In this document: piece after piece, positions 17,210 to 25,282 of the stretch
Layout of the letters: each line of letters begins with the position of its first letter
Position numbering within the stretch: position 1 is the stretch's first letter
Origin: Planctomycetota bacterium
Lineage (GTDB): Bacteria; Planctomycetota; Phycisphaerae; UBA1845; UTPLA1
Reading direction: 5' to 3'
Length of the DNA: 64,000 nt
Assembly: GCA_015654675.1 (NCBI GenBank)
Contig: JAATGM010000032.1
Coordinates: forward strand, 62,001 to 126,000
The notes under the pieces: generated by a model
Told to the model about the DNA's origin: nothing
The model's input: the letters and a program-made list of their open reading frames with translations, nothing else
The model's database searches: none
Position numbers and translations under genes: made by a program

Positions 17210-20005
17210 ATGCTCATTCGCTCGTTTCGTCGGTTTCAACTGACTTGCACCTTCGTCGCCGCCGCGGCGCTGGCCCTCACGGCCACCGGCTGCGGGACGT
17301 TTCCATTTGGAGCGTCGATCACGGCGACTCAGCAGACCGACGAGCCCAACTTCACGGTCGACTTCGTCTTGAACGGCGTCAACAACTCCAGCGTCAGCAG
17401 TGTGAACTGGCTGTTTGGCGACGGACCTGGGTTCACGGCCGGCGGCACCACGATCAGCCATCAGTACGCAGCAGGTGGGACGTACACGATCAAGGCGTAT
17501 GTCTTCATCACCGGCGGCAGCACCCAGACCGTGAACGGCACGGCCACAGTCGTCGTTCCGGACAAGGCAACCAACCCGAATCCCAGCAATGGGGCGACCA
17601 ACGTTTCCGTGACGACCGCGTTCTCGTGGTTCGCGGGCAGCGGGGCTACTTCAAGCGACGTCTATCTGGGCACGAGCAGCGCTTCGGTCGCTTCGGCCAC
17701 GCAGCTTTCGCCCGAGTTCCAGGGCAACGTCACGGGCACTACGTTCAACCCGAACGGGCTTCAGGGCGGAACGGTCTATTTCTGGCGCATCGACTCGGTG
17801 AAGTCGGGCACGACCACCAAGGGCGATGTCTGGTCATTCACGACCGCGCAGCCGCCGGGCCAGGCGTCTGATCCGCAACCGGCGACGGGCTCGACTGGCA
17901 ACACCGTCACCGCGACGCTTTCGTGGACGGCGGGCGGATTCACCAGTTCGCACAACGTCTATTTTGGAACCGACCAGAACGCCGTCGAAAACGCGACGCA
18001 GAGTTCAGGCGAGTTCCGCGGTAACCAGACCACCACGACGTTCAATCCTGGGGCGCTGACGGCCGCCACGACCTATTACTGGCGAATCGACGAAGTCGGA
18101 ACCGGCGGCACGACCAAGGGGGCCGTCTGGTCATTCACGACTTCGGCATTACCCAGCAAGGCCACCAACCCCGACCCGGCCGACACGGCGACCGACGAGG
18201 AAGTGTCCACCGCGCTGTCGTGGACGGCAGGCAGCGACACGACTTCGCACAACTTCTACTTCGGTACGTCGCAGACGGCCGTGAACGCGGCGACGACTTC
18301 GAGTCCCGAGTTCAAGGGCAACCAGACGGCCACGACGACGCAGCCGGCGGGCACGGGCAACCTGAACGCCAACACGACGTACTTCTGGCGAATCGACGAA
18401 TCCGGCCCGGGCGGAATCACGAAGGGCGACGTTTGGTCCTTCGTCACCGCATCGCTGCCCGGCCAGACGACGCAGCCGTCTCCGGAAATCGGCCAGCAGG
18501 GCATCGATCTGAGCCCGACGCTTTCGTGGTCGGCCAGCAGCGCGAGCGGAGTGGGACCGACAGCGTCGTACGACGTCTATTTCGGAACCAGCTCATCGGC
18601 CGTGAACTCGGCGACGCGCGGCAGTCCGGAGTTCAAGGGCAACCAGGCCGGCACGACCTTCAGCCCGACTGGTCCGCTGGCGGAGAACACCGCATTCTTC
18701 TGGCGCGTTGACGCGGTCGGACCGGGCGGGACGACCAAGGGCGCGTTGTTCAGCTTTACGACGCTCAATTCGCTGGCGGCTTCCAATCCGGTTCCGGCGA
18801 ATCAGGCGACCGACATTCCGCTTGCGCAAGTGCTTGCCTGGGCGGCGGGCACGTGCGCCGGGACTCTGACGCATGACGTTTATCTGGGCACAAGCCAGTC
18901 GGCGGTCTTATCCGCAACGACGTCGTCGCCTGAGTTCCAGGGCAACTTCCCGGCGCTTACGTTCGATCCGCCGGGCGACCTGAACTCGAACACGCAGTAC
19001 TTCTGGCGCATCGACGAAGTGTGCGACACAACGACTACCAAGGGCGTCGTCTGGTCGTTCACGACGGTTGTCGTGCCACCGGGACAGATTACGAGTCCCA
19101 ACCCGACCGACGGAGCCACGGACGTGGCGCTGAATGCCACGTTGAGCTGGACGGCCGGTTCGGGCGCGACGAGCCATGATCGCTACTTCGGGACCGACCA
19201 GACGGCGGTTCAGAACGCCACGACGGCCAGCCCGGAGTTCAAGGGCAATACGCCCAATCCGACGTACAACCCCGGCGCGTTGACCGCCAGCACGACCTAT
19301 TACTGGCGCATCGACGAGAAGAACTCGGCCGGGACGACGACCGGTACGCTCACGTCATTCACGACTGTTCCGGCGGCTTCGGCCAAGGCGACTAACCCCG
19401 CCCCGGGCAACGCGGCGACCGGGCAGAACGTGAACACGACGGGTTACTCGGAGATCGCGCTGTCGCTGAGTTGGACGGCCGGGGCCGGGGCGACTTCGCA
19501 CGACGTCTACTTCGGGACGAACCAGACCGCGGTGACGAATGCGACGCCGGCGACGGCCGGGATCTTCAAGGGCAACCAGGCGGGCACGACTTTTGACCCT
19601 GGGGCGTTGACGGCCGGGACGCAGTATTTCTGGCGAATCGACGAGAAGAACTCGGGCGGCACCACGAAGGGCGACGTCTGGAGCTTCACGACGTTCACGC
19701 CGGCGCCGGGGTTGATCAGCAATCCGAATCCGCCGAATGCGGGGACGGTAGCGAGTACCTCGCCGACGCTCACGTGGACGGCTTCGACCGATTCGACGTT
19801 CTATGACGTGTACTTCGGGACGAACCAGACCAACGTCCAGAACGCGACGCGATCGAGCGGCGAGTTCATCCAGACGCAATCGTCGGCCACCAACAACTAT
19901 GCGACGGGTACGCTGACCGCGGCGACCATCTACTTCTGGCGGATCGACACGATCGGTCCGGGCGGAGTGACGAAGGGGGTCGTGCGTCAGTTTTCGACGC
20001 CGTAA
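17210..20005 (+). CDS. Large lipoprotein with eight FN3-like repeats
   Basis: A 931-residue predicted lipoprotein. The ATG at 17210 gives a signal peptide ending LALTATGC (Cys28), the lipobox. After a PKD-like Ig domain (about 30-120, GGTYTIKAYVF) come eight near-identical repeats of roughly 95-110 residues, each with a DVYFGT strand, a YFWRIDE strand and a TKGDVWSFTT end, which look like fibronectin type III-type beta sandwiches. No enzyme domain is seen, so it is probably a surface structural or adhesive protein. An in-frame ATG upstream at 17159 would disrupt the signal peptide. It is followed by a strong rho-independent terminator and starts just after plsY. Confidence 0.82.
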   Translation: MLIRSFRRFQLTCTFVAAAALALTATGCGTFPFGASITATQQTDEPNFTVDFVLNGVNNSSVSSVNWLFGDGPGFTAGGTTISHQYAAGGTYTIKAYVFITGGSTQTVNGTATVVVPDKATNPNPSNGATNVSVTTAFSWFAGSGATSSDVYLGTSSASVASATQLSPEFQGNVTGTTFNPNGLQGGTVYFWRIDSVKSGTTTKGDVWSFTTAQPPGQASDPQPATGSTGNTVTATLSWTAGGFTSSHNVYFGTDQNAVENATQSSGEFRGNQTTTTFNPGALTAATTYYWRIDEVGTGGTTKGAVWSFTTSALPSKATNPDPADTATDEEVSTALSWTAGSDTTSHNFYFGTSQTAVNAATTSSPEFKGNQTATTTQPAGTGNLNANTTYFWRIDESGPGGITKGDVWSFVTASLPGQTTQPSPEIGQQGIDLSPTLSWSASSASGVGPTASYDVYFGTSSSAVNSATRGSPEFKGNQAGTTFSPTGPLAENTAFFWRVDAVGPGGTTKGALFSFTTLNSLAASNPVPANQATDIPLAQVLAWAAGTCAGTLTHDVYLGTSQSAVLSATTSSPEFQGNFPALTFDPPGDLNSNTQYFWRIDEVCDTTTTKGVVWSFTTVVVPPGQITSPNPTDGATDVALNATLSWTAGSGATSHDRYFGTDQTAVQNATTASPEFKGNTPNPTYNPGALTASTTYYWRIDEKNSAGTTTGTLTSFTTVPAASAKATNPAPGNAATGQNVNTTGYSEIALSLSWTAGAGATSHDVYFGTNQTAVTNATPATAGIFKGNQAGTTFDPGALTAGTQYFWRIDEKNSGGTTKGDVWSFTTFTPAPGLISNPNPPNAGTVASTSPTLTWTASTDSTFYDVYFGTNQTNVQNATRSSGEFIQTQSSATNNYATGTLTAATIYFWRIDTIGPGGVTKGVVRQFSTP

Positions 20006-20041
20006 GGCAGAGTCAGGCCAGCGGCGATTGAGCGAAGTTCA

Positions 20042-20086
20042 AGCCCCGACGATCGGCGATGAGCCGGTGGTCGGGGCTTTTCATTT
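20042..20086 (+). terminator. Rho-independent terminator of the FN3-like lipoprotein gene
   Basis: AAGCCCCGAC (20042-20051) pairs with GTCGGGGCTT (20071-20080), enclosing a second small stem CGGC/GCCG, and is followed by a T-rich TTCATTTC. It lies 37 bp after the stop at 20005. Confidence 0.8.
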
Positions 20087-20159
20087 CGGAGCGGTCCGAA
20101 GTTTGGAATGGGTTCGAGGATGGAGATGGCCGCGCGAGAATGCCCAGGGGGTGACAACT

Positions 20160-20550
20160 GCCCGGTGATAAAAGTGATAATTGGTTATCGGGTCGGGCGT
20201 CGTGGGATTGGTGGGATTCCATCGGATGTCGGGAGTCGGAATTCAAATCCCGCCGCCGCAGTATGTTAGTACTTTGTCAGGATCGGCCCGCGTCCGCGTC
20301 GCCTGAGATTGGTGAGACGCGGGTGACATTGTCAGCGCGAGCCTGGTGATAATTCGCTCACGCCGCCGGGGTGCTTCACTTTTCAAAGAGCCATTTATCG
20401 ATCCGATTATCGATCGATTTACTCGGGCGGGGAATCGGCGCTCGCCCGCGGATCGGATGATTGCGCATCGAAGCCCCGGATCGCTCTCCATGTTAGGAGC
20501 GAGTTCGTATGGTGTTTAGTCGTCCGTGTTGCGAAGTCAAGGCGGCGATT
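20160..20550 (+). repeat. Upstream block of a duplicated locus, copy A (before the acyl-CoA dehydrogenase)
   Basis: Four short blocks here recur, in the same order, in copy B: GGTGATAAAAGTGATAAT (20164-20181), TTCACTTTTCAAAGAGC (20375-20391), CGGGCGGGGAATCGGCGC (20424-20441), and TGTTTAGTC plus AGTCAAGG (20513-20542) with the same 14-bp offset between the last two in both copies. Each differs from copy B by at most one base. No gene is seen in this 390-bp stretch. Confidence 0.6.
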
Positions 20551-20626
20551 CAGGAATTCATGGAGCAGTCCGGGCTCGGGGCCGGTTGGCTGCGCACGGG
20601 TGGGCTGGCGCGTACAATCGGGCCGC

Positions 20627-21682
20627 ATGTTGACCCTTGAAGAATTGACGCGGCGGCTGGCGGTTGAGGCGGATCGGCTGGATGGGTCGTTTGACTGGCC
20701 GGTCGATGGACTGGCGGCACTGGCCGAGGCGGGGGCCGATCGGTGGGTGATTCCGCGGGCGTATGGGGGCGACGAGTTGCCACCGGAGAAGATCCTGGAG
20801 GGGTATGAGGCGGTCGGGCGCGGCAGTCTGGCGGTGATCCTGATTCTGACGCAGCGCGATGGGGCCTGCGATCTGCTCAGCAGTTGCCCGAACGAGGCGG
20901 CGAAGCGGGCCTGGTTGCCGCGGCTGGCGGCCGGGCAGGCATTTACGACGGTGGGGATATCGCAGGTCACGACTTCGCACCAGGAGGGGCCGCCGGTGCT
21001 GACGGCGACGCCGGAGGGCGATGGGGGCTATGTGCTGCGCGGGTTCATGCCGTGGGCGACGGGGGCGGACCGGAGCGACTTCATCGTGACGGCGGCGGTG
21101 CTGCCGGACGGGCGGCAGATACTCGCGGCGGTGGAGCGCGAGGCGGGCGGGCTGCGGGTCGAGCCCCCGATGGCGTTCATGGCGTTGCAGTGCGCGCGGA
21201 CGAGCCGGGTGGTGTGCGAGGATGTGCGGATCGATGGGCGGCATGTGCTGTGCGAGCCGCGCGCGAAGGCGCTGGCGACGCGGTCGACGGTGAAGCCGAT
21301 GGTGGTTTCTTCGGCCGGTCTGGGGCTGGCGGGGGCGCTGCTGGACGAGATTGACGGGCTGGCCGGTCGGTCGCCGGCGGAGCTTAACGCGGCGGTTGGG
21401 CCGCTGCGGGCGATGTACGGGGACGTGCGCGAGCGGCTGTACGGGGCGGCGCGGGCGATGGGGGCGCGCGGGGCGGAGTCGCCGTCGAGCGAGCTGCGGG
21501 TGGCGGTGAACGAGGTGGTGATCAAACTGGCGGTGGCGGCGATGACGTTTGCAAAGGGGACGGGGTATGTGATGGGGCATCGGGCGCAGCGGCTGGTTCG
21601 GGAGGCAATGTTTTTTCTGGTGTGGTCGGCACCGGATGAGATTCGGGTGGAGACGCTTTCGCGGCTGGTGGGGGCGGCGTGA
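20627..21682 (+). CDS. Acyl-CoA dehydrogenase family protein
   Basis: FAD-dependent flavoprotein of 351 residues from ATG 20627 (an in-frame GTG at 20600 is less likely). N-terminal helical domain contains WVIPRAYGGDELPPEKILEG and the CoA-side segment RGFMPWATGAD; a beta domain with a VDxGxTRV-like region (RTSRVVCEDVRIDG) and a C-terminal four-helix part ending GYVMGHRAQRLVREAMFFLV follow. The catalytic Glu/Asp is not identifiable with confidence, and the protein is shorter than typical acyl-CoA dehydrogenases (about 380-400), so it may act on an unusual substrate or be an oxidoreductase of another role. The base composition is extremely G-rich on the coding strand. Confidence 0.72.
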   Translation: MLTLEELTRRLAVEADRLDGSFDWPVDGLAALAEAGADRWVIPRAYGGDELPPEKILEGYEAVGRGSLAVILILTQRDGACDLLSSCPNEAAKRAWLPRLAAGQAFTTVGISQVTTSHQEGPPVLTATPEGDGGYVLRGFMPWATGADRSDFIVTAAVLPDGRQILAAVEREAGGLRVEPPMAFMALQCARTSRVVCEDVRIDGRHVLCEPRAKALATRSTVKPMVVSSAGLGLAGALLDEIDGLAGRSPAELNAAVGPLRAMYGDVRERLYGAARAMGARGAESPSSELRVAVNEVVIKLAVAAMTFAKGTGYVMGHRAQRLVREAMFFLVWSAPDEIRVETLSRLVGAA

Positions 21683-22170
21683 GATTGTTGAGACGCCGTG
21701 AGTGTCTGGTTTTGCTGGGGATGCGCGGTCGGGCGGGATTGATGGGACGATATTGGATGTCGGAAATCGGAAATGGGTTGGGGTGCGGCATTCGTTTCCT
21801 GTGACCCGATCCCGGCGACCGTCGGCCGCTCGCCCCCCTCCTTCGTGACGTGAGATTTGTGAGATTTGGGGTGGTCCGGTTTGTTTTGGCTTTGTTTGGT
21901 ACCCAGTCGCTGGGGCCGACAGGTGACAAAAGTGATAATCAACTCCTGTGCTTGGATTCACTTGTCAAAGAGCGGGCGGGGAGTCGGCGCGGGGCCGATT
22001 TTGGCCTTTTGCGCAGCTTTCATGCATTTGCCCCCGGCCGCCGACATTACGACCGGACTTGTTCGGTTATTGTTTAGTCACGATAGCGTGGACAGTCAAG
22101 GAGGATTTTGGCGGCGGAAAGCGGCTACCGATTAGCTGTTGGCTGATCGGCATTTGGATGTGAGAGTTTC
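21683..22170 (+). repeat. Intergenic block with copy B of the duplicated leader
   Basis: No gene seen. It holds GGTGACAAAAGTGATAAT (21922-21939), TTCACTTGTCAAAGAGC (21957-21973), CGGGCGGGGAGTCGGCGC (21973-21990), TGTTTAGTC (22071-22079) and AGTCAAGG (22093-22100), which repeat copy A with at most one mismatch per block. The spacers differ, showing deletions or insertions between the copies. It leads directly into a degraded copy of the acyl-CoA dehydrogenase end. Confidence 0.6.
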
Positions 22171-22318
22171 ATGACGCTTGTAAAGAGCGTGCGGGTACGT
22201 GATTGGGCATCGGGTTCGGCGGCGCGTACGGGAAGCGATGATTTTTCTGGTTTGGACTGCGCCGGATGAGATTCGGGTAGAGACGCTCTTGCGGGTAATA
22301 GAGGGGAGTGTAGATTGA
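22171..22318 (+). pseudogene. Remnant of a second acyl-CoA dehydrogenase gene (3' end only)
   Basis: This stretch aligns along its length with the last 140 bases of the intact gene at 21542-21682. Shared runs include TTTTTCTGG and CCGGATGAGATTCGGGT. A single-base indel early in the alignment breaks the frame, so only the final part still reads FLVWTAPDEIRVETLL before a TGA. With the upstream leader repeat, it is best read as what remains of a tandem duplicate whose coding region was deleted. Confidence 0.7.
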
Positions 22319-22390
22319 CTCGGGCGGGCTGGCAGTTGCAGTGCGACCACAAAATCGCGACTGTCCGGCACAATTCTTGGAGCGATTTGC

Positions 22391-22975
22391 ATGAAGGACA
22401 AGAACAAGCCCGAACTCGATGTGCTTCGTACGATAATAGATGGGCTCACCCGGCTCGATGATGAATCCCGGGCACGGGTGATTCGAACAGTCGCAACATT
22501 TTTCGACCTGGACGGTCGCGCTCTCGGCGCAACAGAGATTTCCAGTGTAAGCGAGAGTGCCAATGCGAATTCGGAGCGGCCGCCGGCCGCGCGATTCTCG
22601 GGGCGACCAGATATGTCGCCGAAAGAGTTTCTATTCGTAAAGTCTCCCAGAACCGATATCGAGCGCGTCGCGTGTCTCGGATTTTATCTCACCCATTATC
22701 AGGCGCTCTCGGAATTTGGAACTGCGGAAATCTCCTCGCTCAATCTTGAGGGGGCCCAGCCGCGGTTCGCAAATACGGCGCAAGCCGTAAAAAATGCCAC
22801 GGCCCGTGGATTCCTCGCCCAGGCGTCCGGAGGCCGGAAACAGCTATCGGCGTTCGGAGAGCAGTACGTGCAGGCGTTACCGGATCGCGTCGCCGCGCAG
22901 GCCGTTTCCGATCGTGTAGTTCCGCGGAAGCGCCGTCCAACAGCGAAACTCAAGTTGCGACGACGGAAGAAGTGA
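22391..22975 (+). CDS. Small winged-helix-like protein, first gene of a ParA/RelA-type cassette
   Basis: A 194-residue protein I do not recognise by name. The N-terminal 45 residues are helical (LRTIIDGLTRLDDESRARVI), followed by a flexible linker, and a region about 76-170 (PKEFLFVKSPRTDIERVACL to QLSAFGEQYVQALPDR) looks like a helical, winged-helix-type DNA-binding or adaptor domain. The tail (172-194) is strongly basic, RKRRPTAKLKLRRRKK. GGAG lies 7 nt before the ATG at 22391. It is 9 bp from the ATPase gene downstream, so it is probably co-transcribed. Its base composition is clearly lower in GC than the genes upstream. Confidence 0.7.
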   Translation: MKDKNKPELDVLRTIIDGLTRLDDESRARVIRTVATFFDLDGRALGATEISSVSESANANSERPPAARFSGRPDMSPKEFLFVKSPRTDIERVACLGFYLTHYQALSEFGTAEISSLNLEGAQPRFANTAQAVKNATARGFLAQASGGRKQLSAFGEQYVQALPDRVAAQAVSDRVVPRKRRPTAKLKLRRRKK

Positions 22976-22984
22976 GGGGAAGCT

Positions 22985-23995
22985 ATGGCAGCTGCGAGGC
23001 ATCGAGCTGTACGTTTAACGATCTATAACCACAAGGGCGGCGTTGGAAAGACAACTTTGACGGTGAACGTTGCCTTTGCCCTCGCTGCCCTAGGGAAGAA
23101 GGTTTTGCTTGTCGATTCCGATCCTCAGTGTAATTTGACTTCATATCTCTTTGATGATGATCACGTTGACGGATTCCTGGACAAATCCGATGGAACATCG
23201 GGAGAAACCATTTGGACCGCACTTCGTCCTGTATTTCATGGCAAGGGTCCGGTTCAATTGATCACGCCATATAAGGTCGGTGAAGGGCGCGTTTTCATTC
23301 TTCCGGGCGATATTAAGCTTTCTGAATATGAGCTGTTCTTGAGTGATACTTGGACAGAGTGTTTCAAGCGCCAAGAGCGCGGCTTCGGGGCTACGTCGGC
23401 ACTGAGCAATTTGGTAAATCACCTCGCTGCAAAGACCGGCGTCGATTTTGTTTTCTATGACACAGGCCCCAATATTGGCCCGCTAAATCGCGTGATTCTT
23501 CTCGATACCGACTTCTTTATTGTTCCGGCTGCGTGCGACCATTTTTCAGTTCGTGCGCTAAATACTCTCGGACAAACGCTCCACCGCTGGATACTCGATT
23601 GGCGGACAATTCGCGCACTCGCCCCGGACAGAACATATCTGATGCCCGGGCACCCACTCTATCTTGGATATATTCCCCAACGGTTTCGGATATATGGCCA
23701 TGGCATGTCAAGAGCGCATTCGTTCTACCTTCGCAACCTAGAAAAACGGCTATTTCGGGACATCGTCCTGGTCTTGAGGGAGCTTGATCCCCCTTGGTTC
23801 TCGACACGACTGAAGGGCTCAAAACTCGGTGAGGTGAAAGACTTTGGCAAACTCCTACATCAAGCTGAACTCGAAGGCGTGCCCTTGTTCGATGTCAGTG
23901 GCGGCGACAAAACACAAAAGACACAAGCTAAGGCGGCTCTGGATCAGATTGCAAAACAGATCAATGGACGATCGCGGGCTCTGAGAAGGGCATAG
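22985..23995 (+). CDS. ParA/MinD-type P-loop ATPase (cassette gene 2)
   Basis: A 336-residue ATPase. Deviant Walker A is KGGVGKTT (17-24), the Walker A' strand is KVLLVDSDPQCN (about 39-50), and a Walker B-like segment is FVFYDTGPNIG (about 155-165). An insert after Walker A' and a long C-terminal domain from about 215 onwards (FRIYGHGMSRAHSFYLRNLE) differ from plasmid partition ParA, and no ParB gene is next to it. A GAGGGG Shine-Dalgarno stands just before the ATG. It lies between the winged-helix gene and the alarmone synthetase with gaps of 9 and 1 bp. The fold is certain by motif; the role in the cassette is inference. Confidence 0.8.
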   Translation: MAAARHRAVRLTIYNHKGGVGKTTLTVNVAFALAALGKKVLLVDSDPQCNLTSYLFDDDHVDGFLDKSDGTSGETIWTALRPVFHGKGPVQLITPYKVGEGRVFILPGDIKLSEYELFLSDTWTECFKRQERGFGATSALSNLVNHLAAKTGVDFVFYDTGPNIGPLNRVILLDTDFFIVPAACDHFSVRALNTLGQTLHRWILDWRTIRALAPDRTYLMPGHPLYLGYIPQRFRIYGHGMSRAHSFYLRNLEKRLFRDIVLVLRELDPPWFSTRLKGSKLGEVKDFGKLLHQAELEGVPLFDVSGGDKTQKTQAKAALDQIAKQINGRSRALRRA

Positions 23996-23996
23996 A

Positions 23997-24737
23997 ATGG
24001 CCACCTTAGATCTCACGGCGAAGGATCGGAGGGAAATAGGCGCTGCGGTCCAGCGTTTTGTTGATGATCGTGATCAATTCGTGCTAACTGGGGAGAATCT
24101 CTCTAGGGCTATCAAGGCGGATGCCTCGCTAAAGAAGCAGATTCATTCTGTTCTGTTTCGCGTTAAAGACCCGCAACACCTGCGGCTAAAGCTTTCTCGA
24201 AAAGCAACTGACGCGAGAAAAGCGGGGAAACTGCCTGAGATTGACCGCGACAATCTCTATGAACAGATTGGAGACCTTGTCGGTGTGCGAATTCTCCATC
24301 TTCACCCGACGCAAATGCTGAGCATTCATCCAGCTTTGATCCGGTTGTTCAAAGAAAAGAAATACATCCCAGTCGAACCGCCACAAGCGAAGACATGGGA
24401 TGACGAATACAGAGAACTGTTTAAGCGAATCGGGCTTGAAGACCGACCGAACAAGCAGATGTACACAAGCATACATTACGTAGTTGAAGAGAATACCCAG
24501 GCAAAATTTCGATGCGAACTGCAAGTGCGGACGCTAATGGAAGAGGTATGGGGCGAGGTGTCGCATCGCATCGACTATCCTCGTAAGACAGCCAGCACGG
24601 CCTGCAAAGAGCAACTGCTTGTGCTCGCTCGCCTTGCTTCGAGTGGAATTCGTTTGGTTGATGCAATCTTTGCATCGCATCAGGAATACGCTCTTATGAA
24701 AAGGCGACGTCTCGCTTCGAAAAAGCGTGTTCGATGA
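23997..24737 (+). CDS. RelA/SpoT-type (p)ppGpp synthetase, cassette gene 3
   Basis: A 246-residue protein with the nucleotidyltransferase of RelA/SpoT alarmone synthetases and nothing else: no HD hydrolase, TGS or ACT domain. Catalytic signatures are RVKDPQHLRLKLSRK (Arg55, Lys57), IGDLVGVRIL (Asp93, Arg98), MYTSIHYVV (Tyr156, His160) and CELQVRTLMEEVWGEVSH (Glu174, Gln176, Arg178, His190). These keep the residues needed to transfer pyrophosphate to GTP or another acceptor. The start is 1 bp after the ATPase stop. It resembles small alarmone synthetases, including those that act as toxins, but its acceptor is unknown. Confidence 0.8.
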   Translation: MATLDLTAKDRREIGAAVQRFVDDRDQFVLTGENLSRAIKADASLKKQIHSVLFRVKDPQHLRLKLSRKATDARKAGKLPEIDRDNLYEQIGDLVGVRILHLHPTQMLSIHPALIRLFKEKKYIPVEPPQAKTWDDEYRELFKRIGLEDRPNKQMYTSIHYVVEENTQAKFRCELQVRTLMEEVWGEVSHRIDYPRKTASTACKEQLLVLARLASSGIRLVDAIFASHQEYALMKRRRLASKKRVR

Positions 24738-24768
24738 GCGGCGAATATTTGTCGAGGGAATTGCGGAG

Positions 24769-24790
24769 ACCGCGCTTTGGCGAGCGCGGT
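24769..24790 (+). terminator. Hairpin downstream of the cassette (possible terminator)
   Basis: ACCGCGCT (24769-24776) and AGCGCGGT (24783-24790) form a perfect 8-bp stem with a 6-nt loop, 31 bp after the alarmone gene stop. No T run follows, so it may be an end-stabilising hairpin or a Rho-dependent site. Confidence 0.45.
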
Positions 24791-24811
24791 TCGTCAGGCG
24801 TGATTGCCGGA

Positions 24812-25282
24812 TCAGGGGGTGATGACCGGTTGGGTGGTTGGGGTGTGGCACTCGCAGCCGGTTCCGGATGCGGCGTGTGGGTGGCCGGCGATGGGCGAGC
24901 CGCACAGCGAGCAATTGGGGGCTACGGGCGGATCGACGACTATCAGCGCCAACTGCCTGTGAAACGGGCCATCGATTCCCCGGGCGCTGAATTGATAGCA
25001 GAACGGGATTAGCCGAGTGGATTGTGGTGCGATCGGGAAGCAGCGTGGGGCTTCGGTGCTGACCATGCCCGAAATGATTTGGACCCAGACTGTTTCATCC
25101 GCCAGGTTTGTGACAGGGTATTCCACGCGGATGCGGGAGCCCGCCTGAACTTTTCCGATTTCAGCGACGGGCCGGGGACAGAAAATTCGGGCGGCGGGAG
25201 TTGGTGGTGCTGTCGCGGCGTGGGATGGGTTGGCGAGGTGACGATTGAGACCCCCCAGATAGACGAGCAGCAGTGCGAGCAT
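24812..25282 (-). CDS. Probable anchored DUF1573-like Ig-fold protein
   Basis: A 156-residue protein on the opposite strand. The N-terminal LALLLVYLGG segment is hydrophobic and may anchor it; the middle part (VAEIGKVQAGSRIRVEYPVT to VIAPQSTRLIPFCYQFSARG by eye) follows the alternating beta pattern of DUF1573 domains seen often in planctomycetes, and the cysteines near the C-terminus (CSLCGSPIAG, TGCECH) could be paired. No Shine-Dalgarno is obvious. Assignment is tentative. Confidence 0.45.
   Translation of the reverse strand: MLALLLVYLGGLNRHLANPSHAATAPPTPAARIFCPRPVAEIGKVQAGSRIRVEYPVTNLADETVWVQIISGMVSTEAPRCFPIAPQSTRLIPFCYQFSARGIDGPFHRQLALIVVDPPVAPNCSLCGSPIAGHPHAASGTGCECHTPTTQPVITP

Noticed and set aside
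20558-21961. Long minus-strand reading across the acyl-CoA dehydrogenase
   Set aside because: Arginine, proline and histidine-rich shadow of the G-rich coding strand; no family signature.
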